Shown here in pieces: positions 15,766 to 24,823 of a stretch of DNA of 52,535 nucleotides. The DNA is from a virus: the IMG/VR virus record IMGVR_UViG_3300047510_002055, positions 1 through 52,535 of that record, one strand, 5' to 3'. Below the pieces are notes generated by a model that saw only the letters and a list, made by a program, of their open reading frames with translations, was not told the origin of the DNA and did not search any database. The position numbers and the translations under genes are program-made. Numbering within the stretch: the first letter of the stretch is position 1; each line of letters opens with the position of its first letter.

Positions 15766-16990
15766 ACGGTACTACAATGCAGTCGGGAATAGATTCCTTT
15801 TCTAGATATCTCCAAATATCAACGATAACACTACCAGATAAAATATTACAATAAAACTTTTGTTTATCGCTACCTATTAAATGACTATGACTATATGTTG
15901 TAGGTGCGTGATGTGCTAACAATACTATTCCTTTTACACTCTCTACGGTATCACCTGTAAGTGGGTCTATATATGTTACCCCGTATCCTTGTTCTTGTAC
16001 ATAATGCCCAATCAGTAAACTATAACTACCTTCCGTATAGGATACACCCGGTTTGTATGCTTTACCGTGAATATAAATTTCTAAATTATATTTGTTAGAC
16101 AAATCAATTAATTTATCCGCAATACGTTTTGCTTGTAATTCTCTACTGTCCATTATAGCACCAAATAAATCATAACCCAAATTTAACTTTTGCGCCATAT
16201 ATCGTAATGCGATATTGTCTCGGGGATGACATGCTCCTGCATCTCCCATACCCGCCTTCATATACGCTGCTCCAGTTATACGTCTATCACTTTCTGCCAA
16301 TGCTTTTGTCACCACATCCACATTGATGTTTCCAGATGCTTCTGCTACATCCTGTATCATATTCACCAACCCAATCTTCGCAGAAATGAATGTGTTGTAG
16401 AAAATCTTGATACATTCTGCTTCATCCCATGTACCAACAACATATCGTGGATTGTTTTGCATCATGGTTTTGTAAAAGTCTGTAAGAATTTTTGCATCAC
16501 CTGTTACTGAACCATCTTCCGTACCTATAATAACCATTTCTGGATTAATCATATCCCAACGTACTGACCCCATGGCAATCAAGTATGGATTATAGATGAA
16601 ACGATAGTTAGTGGTATGTTGAATGAATTCTCGACGAACTGTGCCAGGCAACACAGTGCTGATGAGAACCACCAGCTGGTCCTTGGTGCAATACTTGTTC
16701 ACTTCCTTCAACACATCAATCACGATGGAATAATCAAAGTCTTTGGGTTCCAGATGTGCTGTAGGAGTCTCGCCACCATAGGACTTGTCATGCGGAGTAG
16801 GAACTGCAATGAAAATCAATTCTCTGTCTTTCACAACTTCCTGAATGGTATCAACCAAAGGAAATTCTGGGAGGTCGGATTTCACAACATCATGTCCTAT
16901 CACATCATGTCCTGCACGTTTCATCTCATTGGCACATGGTGCACCAAGTTTTCCACAACCAATCATCGCAACTTTTTTTAATTGTTCCAT
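15743..16990 (-). CDS. UDP-glucose/GDP-mannose dehydrogenase family protein
   Basis: A 415-residue protein with a Rossmann NAD-binding motif GxGxxG at 11-16 (IGCGKLGAPC), the central YNTFISAKIGLVN helix with K205, and catalytic C254 in GDAGACHPRDNI, where most family members have GGxCxPKD. A UDP-binding C-terminal domain contains YIHGKAYKPGVSYTEGS. It should oxidise a nucleotide-sugar 6-hydroxyl to a uronic acid with NAD. It is clearly complete. The HPRD variant of the catalytic loop may change the substrate. It overlaps genes on both sides. Confidence 0.9.
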   Translation of the reverse strand: MEQLKKVAMIGCGKLGAPCANEMKRAGHDVIGHDVVKSDLPEFPLVDTIQEVVKDRELIFIAVPTPHDKSYGGETPTAHLEPKDFDYSIVIDVLKEVNKYCTKDQLVVLISTVLPGTVRREFIQHTTNYRFIYNPYLIAMGSVRWDMINPEMVIIGTEDGSVTGDAKILTDFYKTMMQNNPRYVVGTWDEAECIKIFYNTFISAKIGLVNMIQDVAEASGNINVDVVTKALAESDRRITGAAYMKAGMGDAGACHPRDNIALRYMAQKLNLGYDLFGAIMDSRELQAKRIADKLIDLSNKYNLEIYIHGKAYKPGVSYTEGSYSLLIGHYVQEQGYGVTYIDPLTGDTVESVKGIVLLAHHAPTTYSHSHLIGSDKQKFYCNILSGSVIVDIWRYLEKESIPDCIVVPYGNTRNL

Positions 16991-17802
16991 AATTTATGAA
17001 CCTCTGATATTTCTCCTGTGTTATTTACGCAACACGCACATGGAGTTTTTCTAGAATTAGGACTATAACTCATTTTGTTATAATGGATTTCTGTTTCTTT
17101 TTGTACATCAAACTCTTCAGGTAAATAGTTCGGTAAAAATTGTTTTACCCAATCATAATGCATTTTAATCGTTGGGTGACCGTCTATAAACAATTCATTT
17201 GGTTTCATCCACGGTTTATCTTTTGATGGTTCAAAACGATAGAAATCAGATTTTGCATATTTACTTTTTACCCAATCTCGCATAGCAATCGAAACATCTA
17301 ATATACGAATTGCATCTTTTTCTAATTCTATGGAAAATTTCTTAGAAGTAATTTCTGGTATGTAATCGTATTCCGCTTCAAATCCTGGTAACATATTAAA
17401 TGCTGTCATTATTTTATGTTGTATATTTTTGTATTCTAGGAATAAGTGTGCGTGATTGATATGCATCCACGTGGTTTGATAACCATAATCCACAGACCAA
17501 TATTCTTGTAAAAATTTTTCATCAAAAAAATTATTTGTAGTAAATATGTTTCCTCTGGTTCCCCAACTACCATGTGTTAGAGTATCAAATCTGGTAGAAC
17601 CGCTGAACATTATTAATACGGTATCGTTTGGCGTAAGATTGTAAACTCTGTCGCATTCTATAAGAGAAGAAACTATGTAATGATTTCCTGCTCCTGATTT
17701 ACCGTAATTTATATAGGTATCAAAAGTCCGACCACAGATGTCTGCCCAAGTTGGCCAACCATACGCAGTATAACTACACCCAAATGTAAACAATCTACTC
17801 AT
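16978..17802 (-). CDS. SGNH-like hydrolase or acyltransferase (274 aa)
   Basis: Block I is LFTFGCSYTAYGWPTWADI (Ser in GCSYT), a conserved Gly/Asn block is KSGAGNHYIVSS, and the late Asp/His pair is in FIDGHPTIKMHYDWV. Similar in plan to the SGNH proteins at 6809-7624 and 19098-19991. The C-terminus has an additional PCACCVNN Cys cluster. Probably modifies acyl groups on a glycan or lipid; the substrate is not readable. It overlaps the dehydrogenase by 13 nt and the preceding gene by 8 nt. Confidence 0.68.
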   Translation of the reverse strand: MSRLFTFGCSYTAYGWPTWADICGRTFDTYINYGKSGAGNHYIVSSLIECDRVYNLTPNDTVLIMFSGSTRFDTLTHGSWGTRGNIFTTNNFFDEKFLQEYWSVDYGYQTTWMHINHAHLFLEYKNIQHKIMTAFNMLPGFEAEYDYIPEITSKKFSIELEKDAIRILDVSIAMRDWVKSKYAKSDFYRFEPSKDKPWMKPNELFIDGHPTIKMHYDWVKQFLPNYLPEEFDVQKETEIHYNKMSYSPNSRKTPCACCVNNTGEISEVHKLWNN

Positions 17803-19111
17803 TTTTTAACAAACTCCACCAAAAATTATCTATACGATTAGAATATACATTTTGAAAATGTTTATAATTGTACTCTACTATTTCTTGAGTTTCTTCTATA
17901 AAAGTTTTCTTTTTATCCCGTGACCAATTAGTTATTTCTTTACAAACGTTTCCTATTGTTATCAATCTGTGATGGTGGTCCTCTATATCATCATAACTTT
18001 CATCAAACCATTTGCTAAAAGTTTTGTATCCTTTATTTTTAAGAGACTGTAAACTTTTAGGTGCTCCAACAATAATAAATGGTTGCTTAAATATTATAGG
18101 TTTGAATGTTTTTTCTGTTTCGGCAATCGCGTCTGTATATGCGTTAGTCTCGGTGACAATAGATATCAAACTCTTATCATAAAACTGTGTTAAGTTTCCT
18201 CTATTACCTATCGTCATATTAGAATGATTACTTTTATCTTCTGGTAATGTATCTATACGAAGGGGAAGTATAGAATTTTGTAATGTTTGAACTTCTGCTC
18301 CAGTAAGTCCGATTTTATTACAAAAATTAAAATCTACATTACTTACGAAAGAATGTATAGGTACTTCTGGATTGTATGCGGGAAGAGAAAAATAACTCTT
18401 CTCCAACAATCCTAACTTGTAAAATAATAAGGTTAAATCGATTCTATGCTGTCTATATCTGTAATTCAACGCCAAGAAGTCTTTTTCTAATATATCAATA
18501 TGTCGTTTTGTAACATATTCATCTGTTTGATGTCGTTGTGATAACTGCCATTCAAATGCATCCCATGATAACATATTCATTCGTTGATTTGTGGGAATAT
18601 TATTTCTATCGCAATATCGATTGTAAATTTGATTTACATTAGGACATCCAGTTTGGTATATTATTTTTTCTAATGGTATATTATGACATTTAAAATAATT
18701 GTGCATCAAGAAAAAGAAGTGTTCCTCAACAAATGATTCCAATGACATATCTAAAAATAAATAACCGTTTTTTTGTTTTATACCATGTAAAATATTATGA
18801 GATATGGATACGGATTCTAATAATCCATATTGAGTGCCAAATGAAAAAAATGCATCAAATGGTACCCTATGATGTAACTGATAATCATACAAGAATATAT
18901 CATTTTCTTGTATTGAGTACGCAGAACTCAGTTCAAATAAATTTGGAAATCTTTCAAAAAATGTTTTCCATAAAAACGGAGCATTAGCACGACTATTATC
19001 CACACTCACTGTGTGCATAGCGTTTGCTAATTCGTATACATTTGGTATTCTATTATTCGATAGTGGTCCTCGTGGGCCAATCCATTCGTAAACAACTTTA
19101 ATTTTCTTCAT
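17795..19111 (-). CDS. Unknown enzyme, glycosyltransferase-like C-terminal signature (438 aa)
   Basis: Starts MKKIKVVYEWIGPRGPLSNN. The C-terminal part contains LISIVTETNAYTDAI, then AETEKTFKPIIFKQPFIIVG, APKSLQSLKNKGYKTFSKWF and DESYDDIEDHHHR. The EKTF.P....PFI..G...L..L...G.KTF..W.DESYD pattern is shared with the 14632-15765 protein and is common in uncharacterised phage/bacterial proteins beside glycan genes. The N-terminal half is unique. I infer a glycosyltransferase; not certain. It overlaps the SGNH gene upstream by 14 nt. Confidence 0.55.
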   Translation of the reverse strand: MKKIKVVYEWIGPRGPLSNNRIPNVYELANAMHTVSVDNSRANAPFLWKTFFERFPNLFELSSAYSIQENDIFLYDYQLHHRVPFDAFFSFGTQYGLLESVSISHNILHGIKQKNGYLFLDMSLESFVEEHFFFLMHNYFKCHNIPLEKIIYQTGCPNVNQIYNRYCDRNNIPTNQRMNMLSWDAFEWQLSQRHQTDEYVTKRHIDILEKDFLALNYRYRQHRIDLTLLFYKLGLLEKSYFSLPAYNPEVPIHSFVSNVDFNFCNKIGLTGAEVQTLQNSILPLRIDTLPEDKSNHSNMTIGNRGNLTQFYDKSLISIVTETNAYTDAIAETEKTFKPIIFKQPFIIVGAPKSLQSLKNKGYKTFSKWFDESYDDIEDHHHRLITIGNVCKEITNWSRDKKKTFIEETQEIVEYNYKHFQNVYSNRIDNFWWSLLKNE

Positions 19112-19991
19112 GCTGAATTATCTTTTGGATTTGTGTTGCTACTTGTAGTTGATGTTGGGGTCCATAATGAGAACCATCTGCCGCACGAAATATTTTTTTT
19201 CCCGATTGCATCATATCCCATCCTGCTCCAATATCATAATCAAGTAAATTACATTGTATTCCCGTATACTTTTTTATCGACAATAAATCCGAAGTATTCC
19301 AGGATAACTGATTTGGTAAATTATATACTTTTACTCCCCATGCAGAGCATAGTGCGTTGGCTGCACTGAAATCTTCTATGAAATCATTACTCCATAGAGT
19401 ATTTGATTTTAATCTCATATCAAATATTTCATCTATTATTTTATCGTTGTTATCTAAATGGTTATCTATTCTCCATCTAAAATTTAAATGAACTGGAGAA
19501 CCTGCAGTCCTAATATAAGTATTTCTTGCTGCTTCTGTCCAACACAATAACACTCGTTTTGGTTTTGGTCTGTTTGATAAAAACCAAGAAAACAAAGTGT
19601 TCTTCATATTTTTATTACTGTTTCCACCCTTTGCAAGATTTACGGTTCTAGTATTTAATAAATTTTCGTAATGTGTAACCCACATTTCACTTTTTCTCAA
19701 ACCAATACCTTCAACAAACGAACAACCTAAAATCATATCAAACTCACCGTCTACGAAAGTATCGAATTCATCGGTTCTATAACCATAAGAATTAAGTACG
19801 TAAAAATTATCTTCTAATTCATAATATGGCCAATCAGTATTAGAAATTCCAAGTTCTGTAACTTTTTTAAAAGTCTTTTCGTACAAATCTTTTTCAAACG
19901 TCCCAGAAAATTTTGATTTTCTTTCCAATCCGTAGAATTGTACATAATTAAAAATATCATTAGTTGTATAACTGGGTTCAAACTTGTACAT
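19098..19991 (-). CDS. SGNH-like hydrolase or acyltransferase (297 aa)
   Basis: The ATG at 19991 (MYKFEPSYTTNDIFNYVQF) is chosen because it has an AAAGGAAA Shine-Dalgarno about 6 nt upstream and overlaps the previous gene by only 14 nt. A longer frame to 20075 would overlap by 98 nt and adds residues encoded within that gene. Block I is MILGCSFVEGIGL (about 87-98), the next block is KGGNSNKNMKNT (121-132), and the C-terminal DGSHYGPQHQ supplies the Asp/His pair. This is the third SGNH-type protein in the cassette. Confidence 0.72.
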   Translation of the reverse strand: MYKFEPSYTTNDIFNYVQFYGLERKSKFSGTFEKDLYEKTFKKVTELGISNTDWPYYELEDNFYVLNSYGYRTDEFDTFVDGEFDMILGCSFVEGIGLRKSEMWVTHYENLLNTRTVNLAKGGNSNKNMKNTLFSWFLSNRPKPKRVLLCWTEAARNTYIRTAGSPVHLNFRWRIDNHLDNNDKIIDEIFDMRLKSNTLWSNDFIEDFSAANALCSAWGVKVYNLPNQLSWNTSDLLSIKKYTGIQCNLLDYDIGAGWDMMQSGKKIFRAADGSHYGPQHQLQVATQIQKIIQHEEN

Positions 19992-20958
19992 TTGATTTCC
20001 TTTTTGGTATAATAATGTCTGTACCGCATACACAATGAAACTTATTGCAGGTAATAGTTGTAGGACGAATTTCATCTACGTTTGATAATATACTACCAAC
20101 CACACCAGATACACCACAACTTGCCATAGTTATGATACCAGCAGGATTGATGAATACCGCATCACCAATATCACATTGCCAACCACTAAAGAAGTTTTGG
20201 CGTGCAATAATCACTTCATTACTGTTCATAAACTCGTTACTACCATCACTCCACTTTCCATATGAGATGGCAAGATTTTCTTTGTTTGGTTTGTTTGGAG
20301 CAAACTTTATTTCAAGTTGCTGGTGTTCTTTCAACCATTCTACTTTTTTATTGTCCGCATATTCCCATGGTTTTGCCTCAGAAGACATTTCATCGAATAA
20401 CGGTGTCCATTCTATAAAATATCCAGGAAGCTTATCTTTTAACATTTCCCCATACTCAACAACTTCCCAGAATCGTTCGTCGTGCATAAGTAATTTGTTA
20501 CACATATAATTAATTTTGTCACACAAAAATAGACTGTTCTGAAAATATCTATCCTTATCTACTTGTTCTATGTGGAAACTTGCGACAATATCATCAAATA
20601 GGTGATAATGTTTCTTCCACCAAGAAGTTGCACGACTCAAGTTTGTATTGATGGCAACGGTGTTGTTTGGAGCGTACGATTTGAAGAACTCAACAACAGG
20701 AATCAAGTTTTTCCAAATAGTAGGTTCACCACCACTTAAGTATAATTTAAACGCATTATACCCGTTCTTTTTATAATTATCTATAATCTGTCGTAGATTT
20801 TCTATGTATTGACGTTGATTTCCATCGTTTTTATGAAGTTTACCCCAATTACCAGGATTGCAATAACTGCACTTATAGTTACAGTTATCACTCACCTGCC
20901 ATGTAATTGCTAAATACTTTTCCTTAGGATAAACTTCTAGGAGTTTTCTTTCATCCAT
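19978..20958 (-). CDS. Radical SAM protein with C-terminal SPASM/twitch-like Cys cluster
   Basis: A 326-residue protein. CxxxCxxC at 26/30/33 (DNCNYKCSYCNPG) and the GGE motif in LYLSGGEPTIW (74-82 region). The C-terminus has WQCDIGD, MASCGVSG and CNKFHCVCGTD, a set of Cys typical of an auxiliary 4Fe-4S SPASM/twitch cluster. Here the auxiliary domain is in the usual C-terminal place, unlike the four other twitch-type proteins nearby. A good Shine-Dalgarno (GAGGA) precedes the ATG at 20958, and the gene overlaps the preceding one by 22 nt. The substrate is unknown; peptide modification or sugar chemistry are both possible. Confidence 0.85.
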   Translation of the reverse strand: MDERKLLEVYPKEKYLAITWQVSDNCNYKCSYCNPGNWGKLHKNDGNQRQYIENLRQIIDNYKKNGYNAFKLYLSGGEPTIWKNLIPVVEFFKSYAPNNTVAINTNLSRATSWWKKHYHLFDDIVASFHIEQVDKDRYFQNSLFLCDKINYMCNKLLMHDERFWEVVEYGEMLKDKLPGYFIEWTPLFDEMSSEAKPWEYADNKKVEWLKEHQQLEIKFAPNKPNKENLAISYGKWSDGSNEFMNSNEVIIARQNFFSGWQCDIGDAVFINPAGIITMASCGVSGVVGSILSNVDEIRPTTITCNKFHCVCGTDIIIPKRKSNVQV

Positions 20959-22214
20959 TTATATACATCCTCTAATTCGGGTATGTTTGAAAACAAATCT
21001 TCTTTTCGTATACCATCGTATAATTCACTTCTATCAAAAAATTCTTTTAGTCCACCGACATTTCCTTTAGCATTTTCTAATGCAGTTAATACGGCAAATG
21101 TTTGTCCCAAGTGATGTTCTACTTCTTCTGGACTAAATCTACCTCCGTGTTTTATTGCTGCGAATATATCTTTCCACAACTTTTTAGCTTCTAATGCGAT
21201 TTTTGGAGGTAATACATCCAATCCCATATACCACGGATTGGTTAATATATTTAATCTCAATCCATCTAACGGAATTACGTTATTATATAATAACCACTTT
21301 AAGAACTTAGGAAACTGGAACACATTATATATAGAAATCGTGGGGGTTATTCCAAACTTTGCGTGTGGAACTTCTCGTTTTAGTTCTGCGATATTCTCTA
21401 ATATCGTGTCCCACTTTGCTCCGTGACGTACATATTCAATAACTTTATCAGATCCATCCAAACTTGCCCAAATCTGTACGTTTGAAAACTTTTTCCAGTA
21501 GTCGATAGAGTTTTTATTCTTATATCGTAAAGTAAGGAAATTAGTGGTGTATGTCAATTCCACGTTAGTATGATTATTTTCTAACCAGTAGTCTAATATA
21601 TCATAATGCTCATTAGTAATAAGAGCTTCACCACCAGCAAAGTATACTTCTTCTACGTCTAACAAATATGGTGTTAGTTTTTGTAGTAAATCATTTTCTT
21701 CATTATTAGATACCACAATCTTTTTCATGTTGAAATGTGATTCTAATGTTTCTTTACCAAAATTCTGTTGGTGTTCTTCTGCCCAACGACTACTACACGC
21801 AGGTCCACAAGTACGACATTTCATGTTACATAAGTTACTAAATCTAATGTCTAAGTACTTTAGTTGAAACTTTTCTATGGTCCCGTCTGATTTTGTTAAT
21901 TGTACTAATTCTTTGGAGGAATCAAATCGTCTAGTGTTATTGGATTGTCTTAATGACCATATACCATAATTTTCCAAATCATAACATCTAGAACACTCGT
22001 CAACGTATTCATCGTTGAGCATTTTTACTCGAATTTCTTTATACTTTTCACTATTCATAATATCCAACACAGAATCTTTATCTGTACTGGACACTGGTTT
22101 CTGTGAGTCTGCCACACAACATGGTAACACCCGTTTGTCAGGCCATGCATGAAAATGTATCCATGGAAGAATACAAAAGTGTTTACTAGTCTTTACATTA
22201 TTCAATATTTTCAT
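20937..22214 (-). CDS. Radical SAM protein, twitch/SPASM type (N-terminal Cys module) 2
   Basis: A 425-residue protein. N-terminal Cys module: C14 in FCILPWIHFHAW, C32/C33 in VLPCC, C74/C77 in CSRCYDLENYG. The radical SAM cluster is C129/C133/C136 in SNLCNMKCRTCG, with YFAGGEALI as the GGE motif. Clear paralogue of the proteins at 13413-14639 and 22198-23445. The three start with F-C-x-x-P-W-x-H. It overlaps both neighbours. Function unknown beyond radical chemistry. Confidence 0.85.
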   Translation of the reverse strand: MKILNNVKTSKHFCILPWIHFHAWPDKRVLPCCVADSQKPVSSTDKDSVLDIMNSEKYKEIRVKMLNDEYVDECSRCYDLENYGIWSLRQSNNTRRFDSSKELVQLTKSDGTIEKFQLKYLDIRFSNLCNMKCRTCGPACSSRWAEEHQQNFGKETLESHFNMKKIVVSNNEENDLLQKLTPYLLDVEEVYFAGGEALITNEHYDILDYWLENNHTNVELTYTTNFLTLRYKNKNSIDYWKKFSNVQIWASLDGSDKVIEYVRHGAKWDTILENIAELKREVPHAKFGITPTISIYNVFQFPKFLKWLLYNNVIPLDGLRLNILTNPWYMGLDVLPPKIALEAKKLWKDIFAAIKHGGRFSPEEVEHHLGQTFAVLTALENAKGNVGGLKEFFDRSELYDGIRKEDLFSNIPELEDVYKWMKENS

Positions 22215-23445
22215 ACCAGGCTCTCAGTTCTGGGAATGTACCAATAAATGTTTCCTCACGAATAGCGTCAAAATGTGTGGTCAATGATTTAAACTTTTGT
22301 TGCCATTCTTTATTGGGTTCTACATCTTCTTGTATAAAATGATAGATATCAGACAATCCATTCTTAATATGTCCATCTGGAACAGTATCTAACCAACTAC
22401 CTATTTTTTCTTTGGCTTCCTTCTTTAATTCCTTGGAAAGAACATTATTTAAATTATAATAATCGGGATTGATAAGTTTATAAAATGAGCATGAAGTAGT
22501 AACCAAATCTATGATACCATTTTCGTGTAGGTGATCAAGGAACTCTGTAATTGTAAGTACATTGAATATTCCTACTACGCAATTAAATGATATAGATACG
22601 TTAGGACAAGAGGATTTAATTTGTTTCAAATTTGAAAGTATGTCCGACCATACAGTACCGTTTCTCATGTATTCCGCACGTGTACCAAATGAATCTAAAC
22701 TACCATACACTTCGATTTTATCAAACTTATTCCATAAATCCAATACACTAATATCTTTAAACGTTAATCGACTACAGTTAGTGTTGTATCGAATAGTTAC
22801 GTTTGTACTGTTATTGTCAATCAAGTACTGAAGTATTTGGTAATGTTCAGGAGTAATAAGTGGTTCTCCTCCTGCAAAGTACAACATCTCTAGTTCCCCT
22901 AGATGTGGCTTAAATTCTTCAAGTAGTCTTGGGTCACCATTAGATGCGTGAGTTATACCAGGAAACTGACCATATCCTTGTTTATGTGACTCTGCTGCCC
23001 ATGTGGATGAAAACATATCACCACAAGTACGACATTTGAAATTACATAAATTACTAAATCGTACATCAAAATACTTTAAATTCATACCAGGAAGATACCC
23101 ATCTTCCAGTGTATCGTGTATTAAATCAAAGTGTTGTCCAAACTCATTGTTAGCAAAGTTTCTAAATGAATATCCACCCGAACCAGTGGATTCGTGTTTA
23201 TAACAGTTTGCACAACCTTCTATCCGTTCGCCTGCTAATAACTTTCTACGAACTTCTTTATACGCCTCACTATTCCAAATTTCTTTAACAGTATTTTCCC
23301 GCACATTGCCCACGGGATTTTCATACTTTGTTGTACAACATGGATACACATTTCCGTCTGTATTGACATACGTGTGTATCCATGGAAACATACAAAATGT
23401 TTTGTTATGTTCTAGTAATTTGGATAAGTCTGGAGTCTGGGGCAT
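22198..23445 (-). CDS. Radical SAM protein, twitch/SPASM type (N-terminal Cys module) 3
   Basis: I use the ATG at 23445 (MPQTPDLSKLLEHNKTFCMF); the frame can also start at a GTG at 23454 without a ribosome site. N-terminal module: C18 in TFCMFPWIHTY, C36/C37 in VYPCC, C78/C81 in CANCYKHES. The radical SAM cluster is C134/C138/C141 in SNLCNFKCRTCG, and MLYFAGGEPLI is the GGE motif. It overlaps the 3' end of the upstream radical SAM gene by about 41 nt. Paralogue of the two proteins at 13413 and 20937, in the same operon. Confidence 0.85.
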   Translation of the reverse strand: MPQTPDLSKLLEHNKTFCMFPWIHTYVNTDGNVYPCCTTKYENPVGNVRENTVKEIWNSEAYKEVRRKLLAGERIEGCANCYKHESTGSGGYSFRNFANNEFGQHFDLIHDTLEDGYLPGMNLKYFDVRFSNLCNFKCRTCGDMFSSTWAAESHKQGYGQFPGITHASNGDPRLLEEFKPHLGELEMLYFAGGEPLITPEHYQILQYLIDNNSTNVTIRYNTNCSRLTFKDISVLDLWNKFDKIEVYGSLDSFGTRAEYMRNGTVWSDILSNLKQIKSSCPNVSISFNCVVGIFNVLTITEFLDHLHENGIIDLVTTSCSFYKLINPDYYNLNNVLSKELKKEAKEKIGSWLDTVPDGHIKNGLSDIYHFIQEDVEPNKEWQQKFKSLTTHFDAIREETFIGTFPELRAWYENIE

Positions 23446-24823
23446 CTTTACCACTCAAATAAAAGTTTTCGTATTCAGGAAATGTTTCTAAGAAATTTGT
23501 TCCTCGACGTTTATCATATTCGGTAAACCAATTATAGAAATCTTTTCTACCTTCAAGTACCTTTTCGGGAGAATATTCTGTAGTCTCCATGTACTTAACA
23601 ACCCGTTTAAATCGTTCTAACTCTAATTCAGAAAACTTTGTTACATCGTTTTCATCAGTATGTTTTTCCATGTACTTAAGAGTTTCGTACATATATGGCA
23701 TGAACTCTTCTTTCGGTAAAATATTCATATCATATTGGAGTGGTTCTTTTAAATACGGTGTATCAAACCGAATTTTTCTTTCTAATGGTCTATCTGGAGT
23801 ATCCGCAATAATTTTATTATACTTCTTTCTCCATTGTAAAATCTTCTTTAGTAATGAAGTGAATGTAGTAACTGTTAGAATGTTAAACGTAATCATAAAG
23901 GTTACGTGACTTTTTGTCATTCTAACGTATGTGTCGAGATTCTTTTCCCAGACCTTTAAATCTAAACCAGTACGAATATATTCTGCTCTCGGTCCCCATG
24001 TGTCAATACTACTAAACAGTTTAAACTTCTTAATAGAGTTCGTTTCTAGTAAGTCGCGAACGTTTTCAGACAAACGTACAACCCATTCATTCTTTCCACC
24101 CAAATTACTATTAATGTTCAACTCTAAATTCGGCATAGGGTCATCTTTTAACGAATCCAACAAACGCCAAGTGCTCTTGTGCATCAATGGTTCACCACCA
24201 GTCAATCGAAGAATGTTCAATGTTTTACGGACATCTGGCCACCAACGCCACCACGCTTCCACATAGGGGTTGGTTTCTTCTTCGTACATGGTGAACCAGT
24301 CAATATCATTTCTGTGATTGTTCACCATGGTGTAAGGACCATGTTGTTGAATCTCACGATAGTACCGCGATGATGCTTTGGGATGACAGTAACCACACTT
24401 GAAGTTACATTCATTACCAAAACTCAATTCAATGTATTCAGGATTGATATTGAAATCCCAAGGACTATTTTTTATTTCATCAAATCTATCTTCTGTGTAA
24501 ATTGATGTTGTTCGAATATGTCTGTCGGAAACATAGTCTGGACCTAATGCTTCGATGTTCCAACAGTATTGACATCCACTAGGCTTTTCCCCGTTAAGCA
24601 TTTGTAAACGTTCTTGTTTCTTTTGGGGGGTATTGTGTAATGCCGACGGATTGTCTTTAAGTTCCTCAATAGGAATCTTATGTGGCGCAGGATGATAACA
24701 ACTATGCGTTTCTCCAGTCTGTAGGTAAATGGTTACGTGATGCCATTTTGCCATACAGAAGGTTGGACTCAGTTGATTTGTTATCGGTAGAATTCTTTTG
24801 ATTCTATCTAGTTCATAACTCAT
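23405..24823 (-). CDS. Radical SAM protein, twitch/SPASM type (N-terminal Cys module) 4
   Basis: A 472-residue protein, the largest of the twitch-type set. N-terminal module: C23 in FCMAKWHHVTIY, C42 in HSCYHPAPHKIP, C84/C87 in CQYCWNIEALG. The radical SAM cluster is C139/C143/C146 in NECNFKCGYCHPKASS, and ILRLTGGEPL is the GGE motif. The HSCYHP variant of the second Cys site differs from PCC in the other three. The ATG overlaps the stop of the upstream methyltransferase-like gene (ATGA). Confidence 0.85.
   Translation of the reverse strand: MSYELDRIKRILPITNQLSPTFCMAKWHHVTIYLQTGETHSCYHPAPHKIPIEELKDNPSALHNTPQKKQERLQMLNGEKPSGCQYCWNIEALGPDYVSDRHIRTTSIYTEDRFDEIKNSPWDFNINPEYIELSFGNECNFKCGYCHPKASSRYYREIQQHGPYTMVNNHRNDIDWFTMYEEETNPYVEAWWRWWPDVRKTLNILRLTGGEPLMHKSTWRLLDSLKDDPMPNLELNINSNLGGKNEWVVRLSENVRDLLETNSIKKFKLFSSIDTWGPRAEYIRTGLDLKVWEKNLDTYVRMTKSHVTFMITFNILTVTTFTSLLKKILQWRKKYNKIIADTPDRPLERKIRFDTPYLKEPLQYDMNILPKEEFMPYMYETLKYMEKHTDENDVTKFSELELERFKRVVKYMETTEYSPEKVLEGRKDFYNWFTEYDKRRGTNFLETFPEYENFYLSGKDAPDSRLIQITRT

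Noticed and set aside
19992-20075. Longer N-terminus of the 19098 gene starting at 20075
   Set aside because: It would overlap the radical SAM gene by 98 nt, and the ATG at 19991 has its own strong Shine-Dalgarno.
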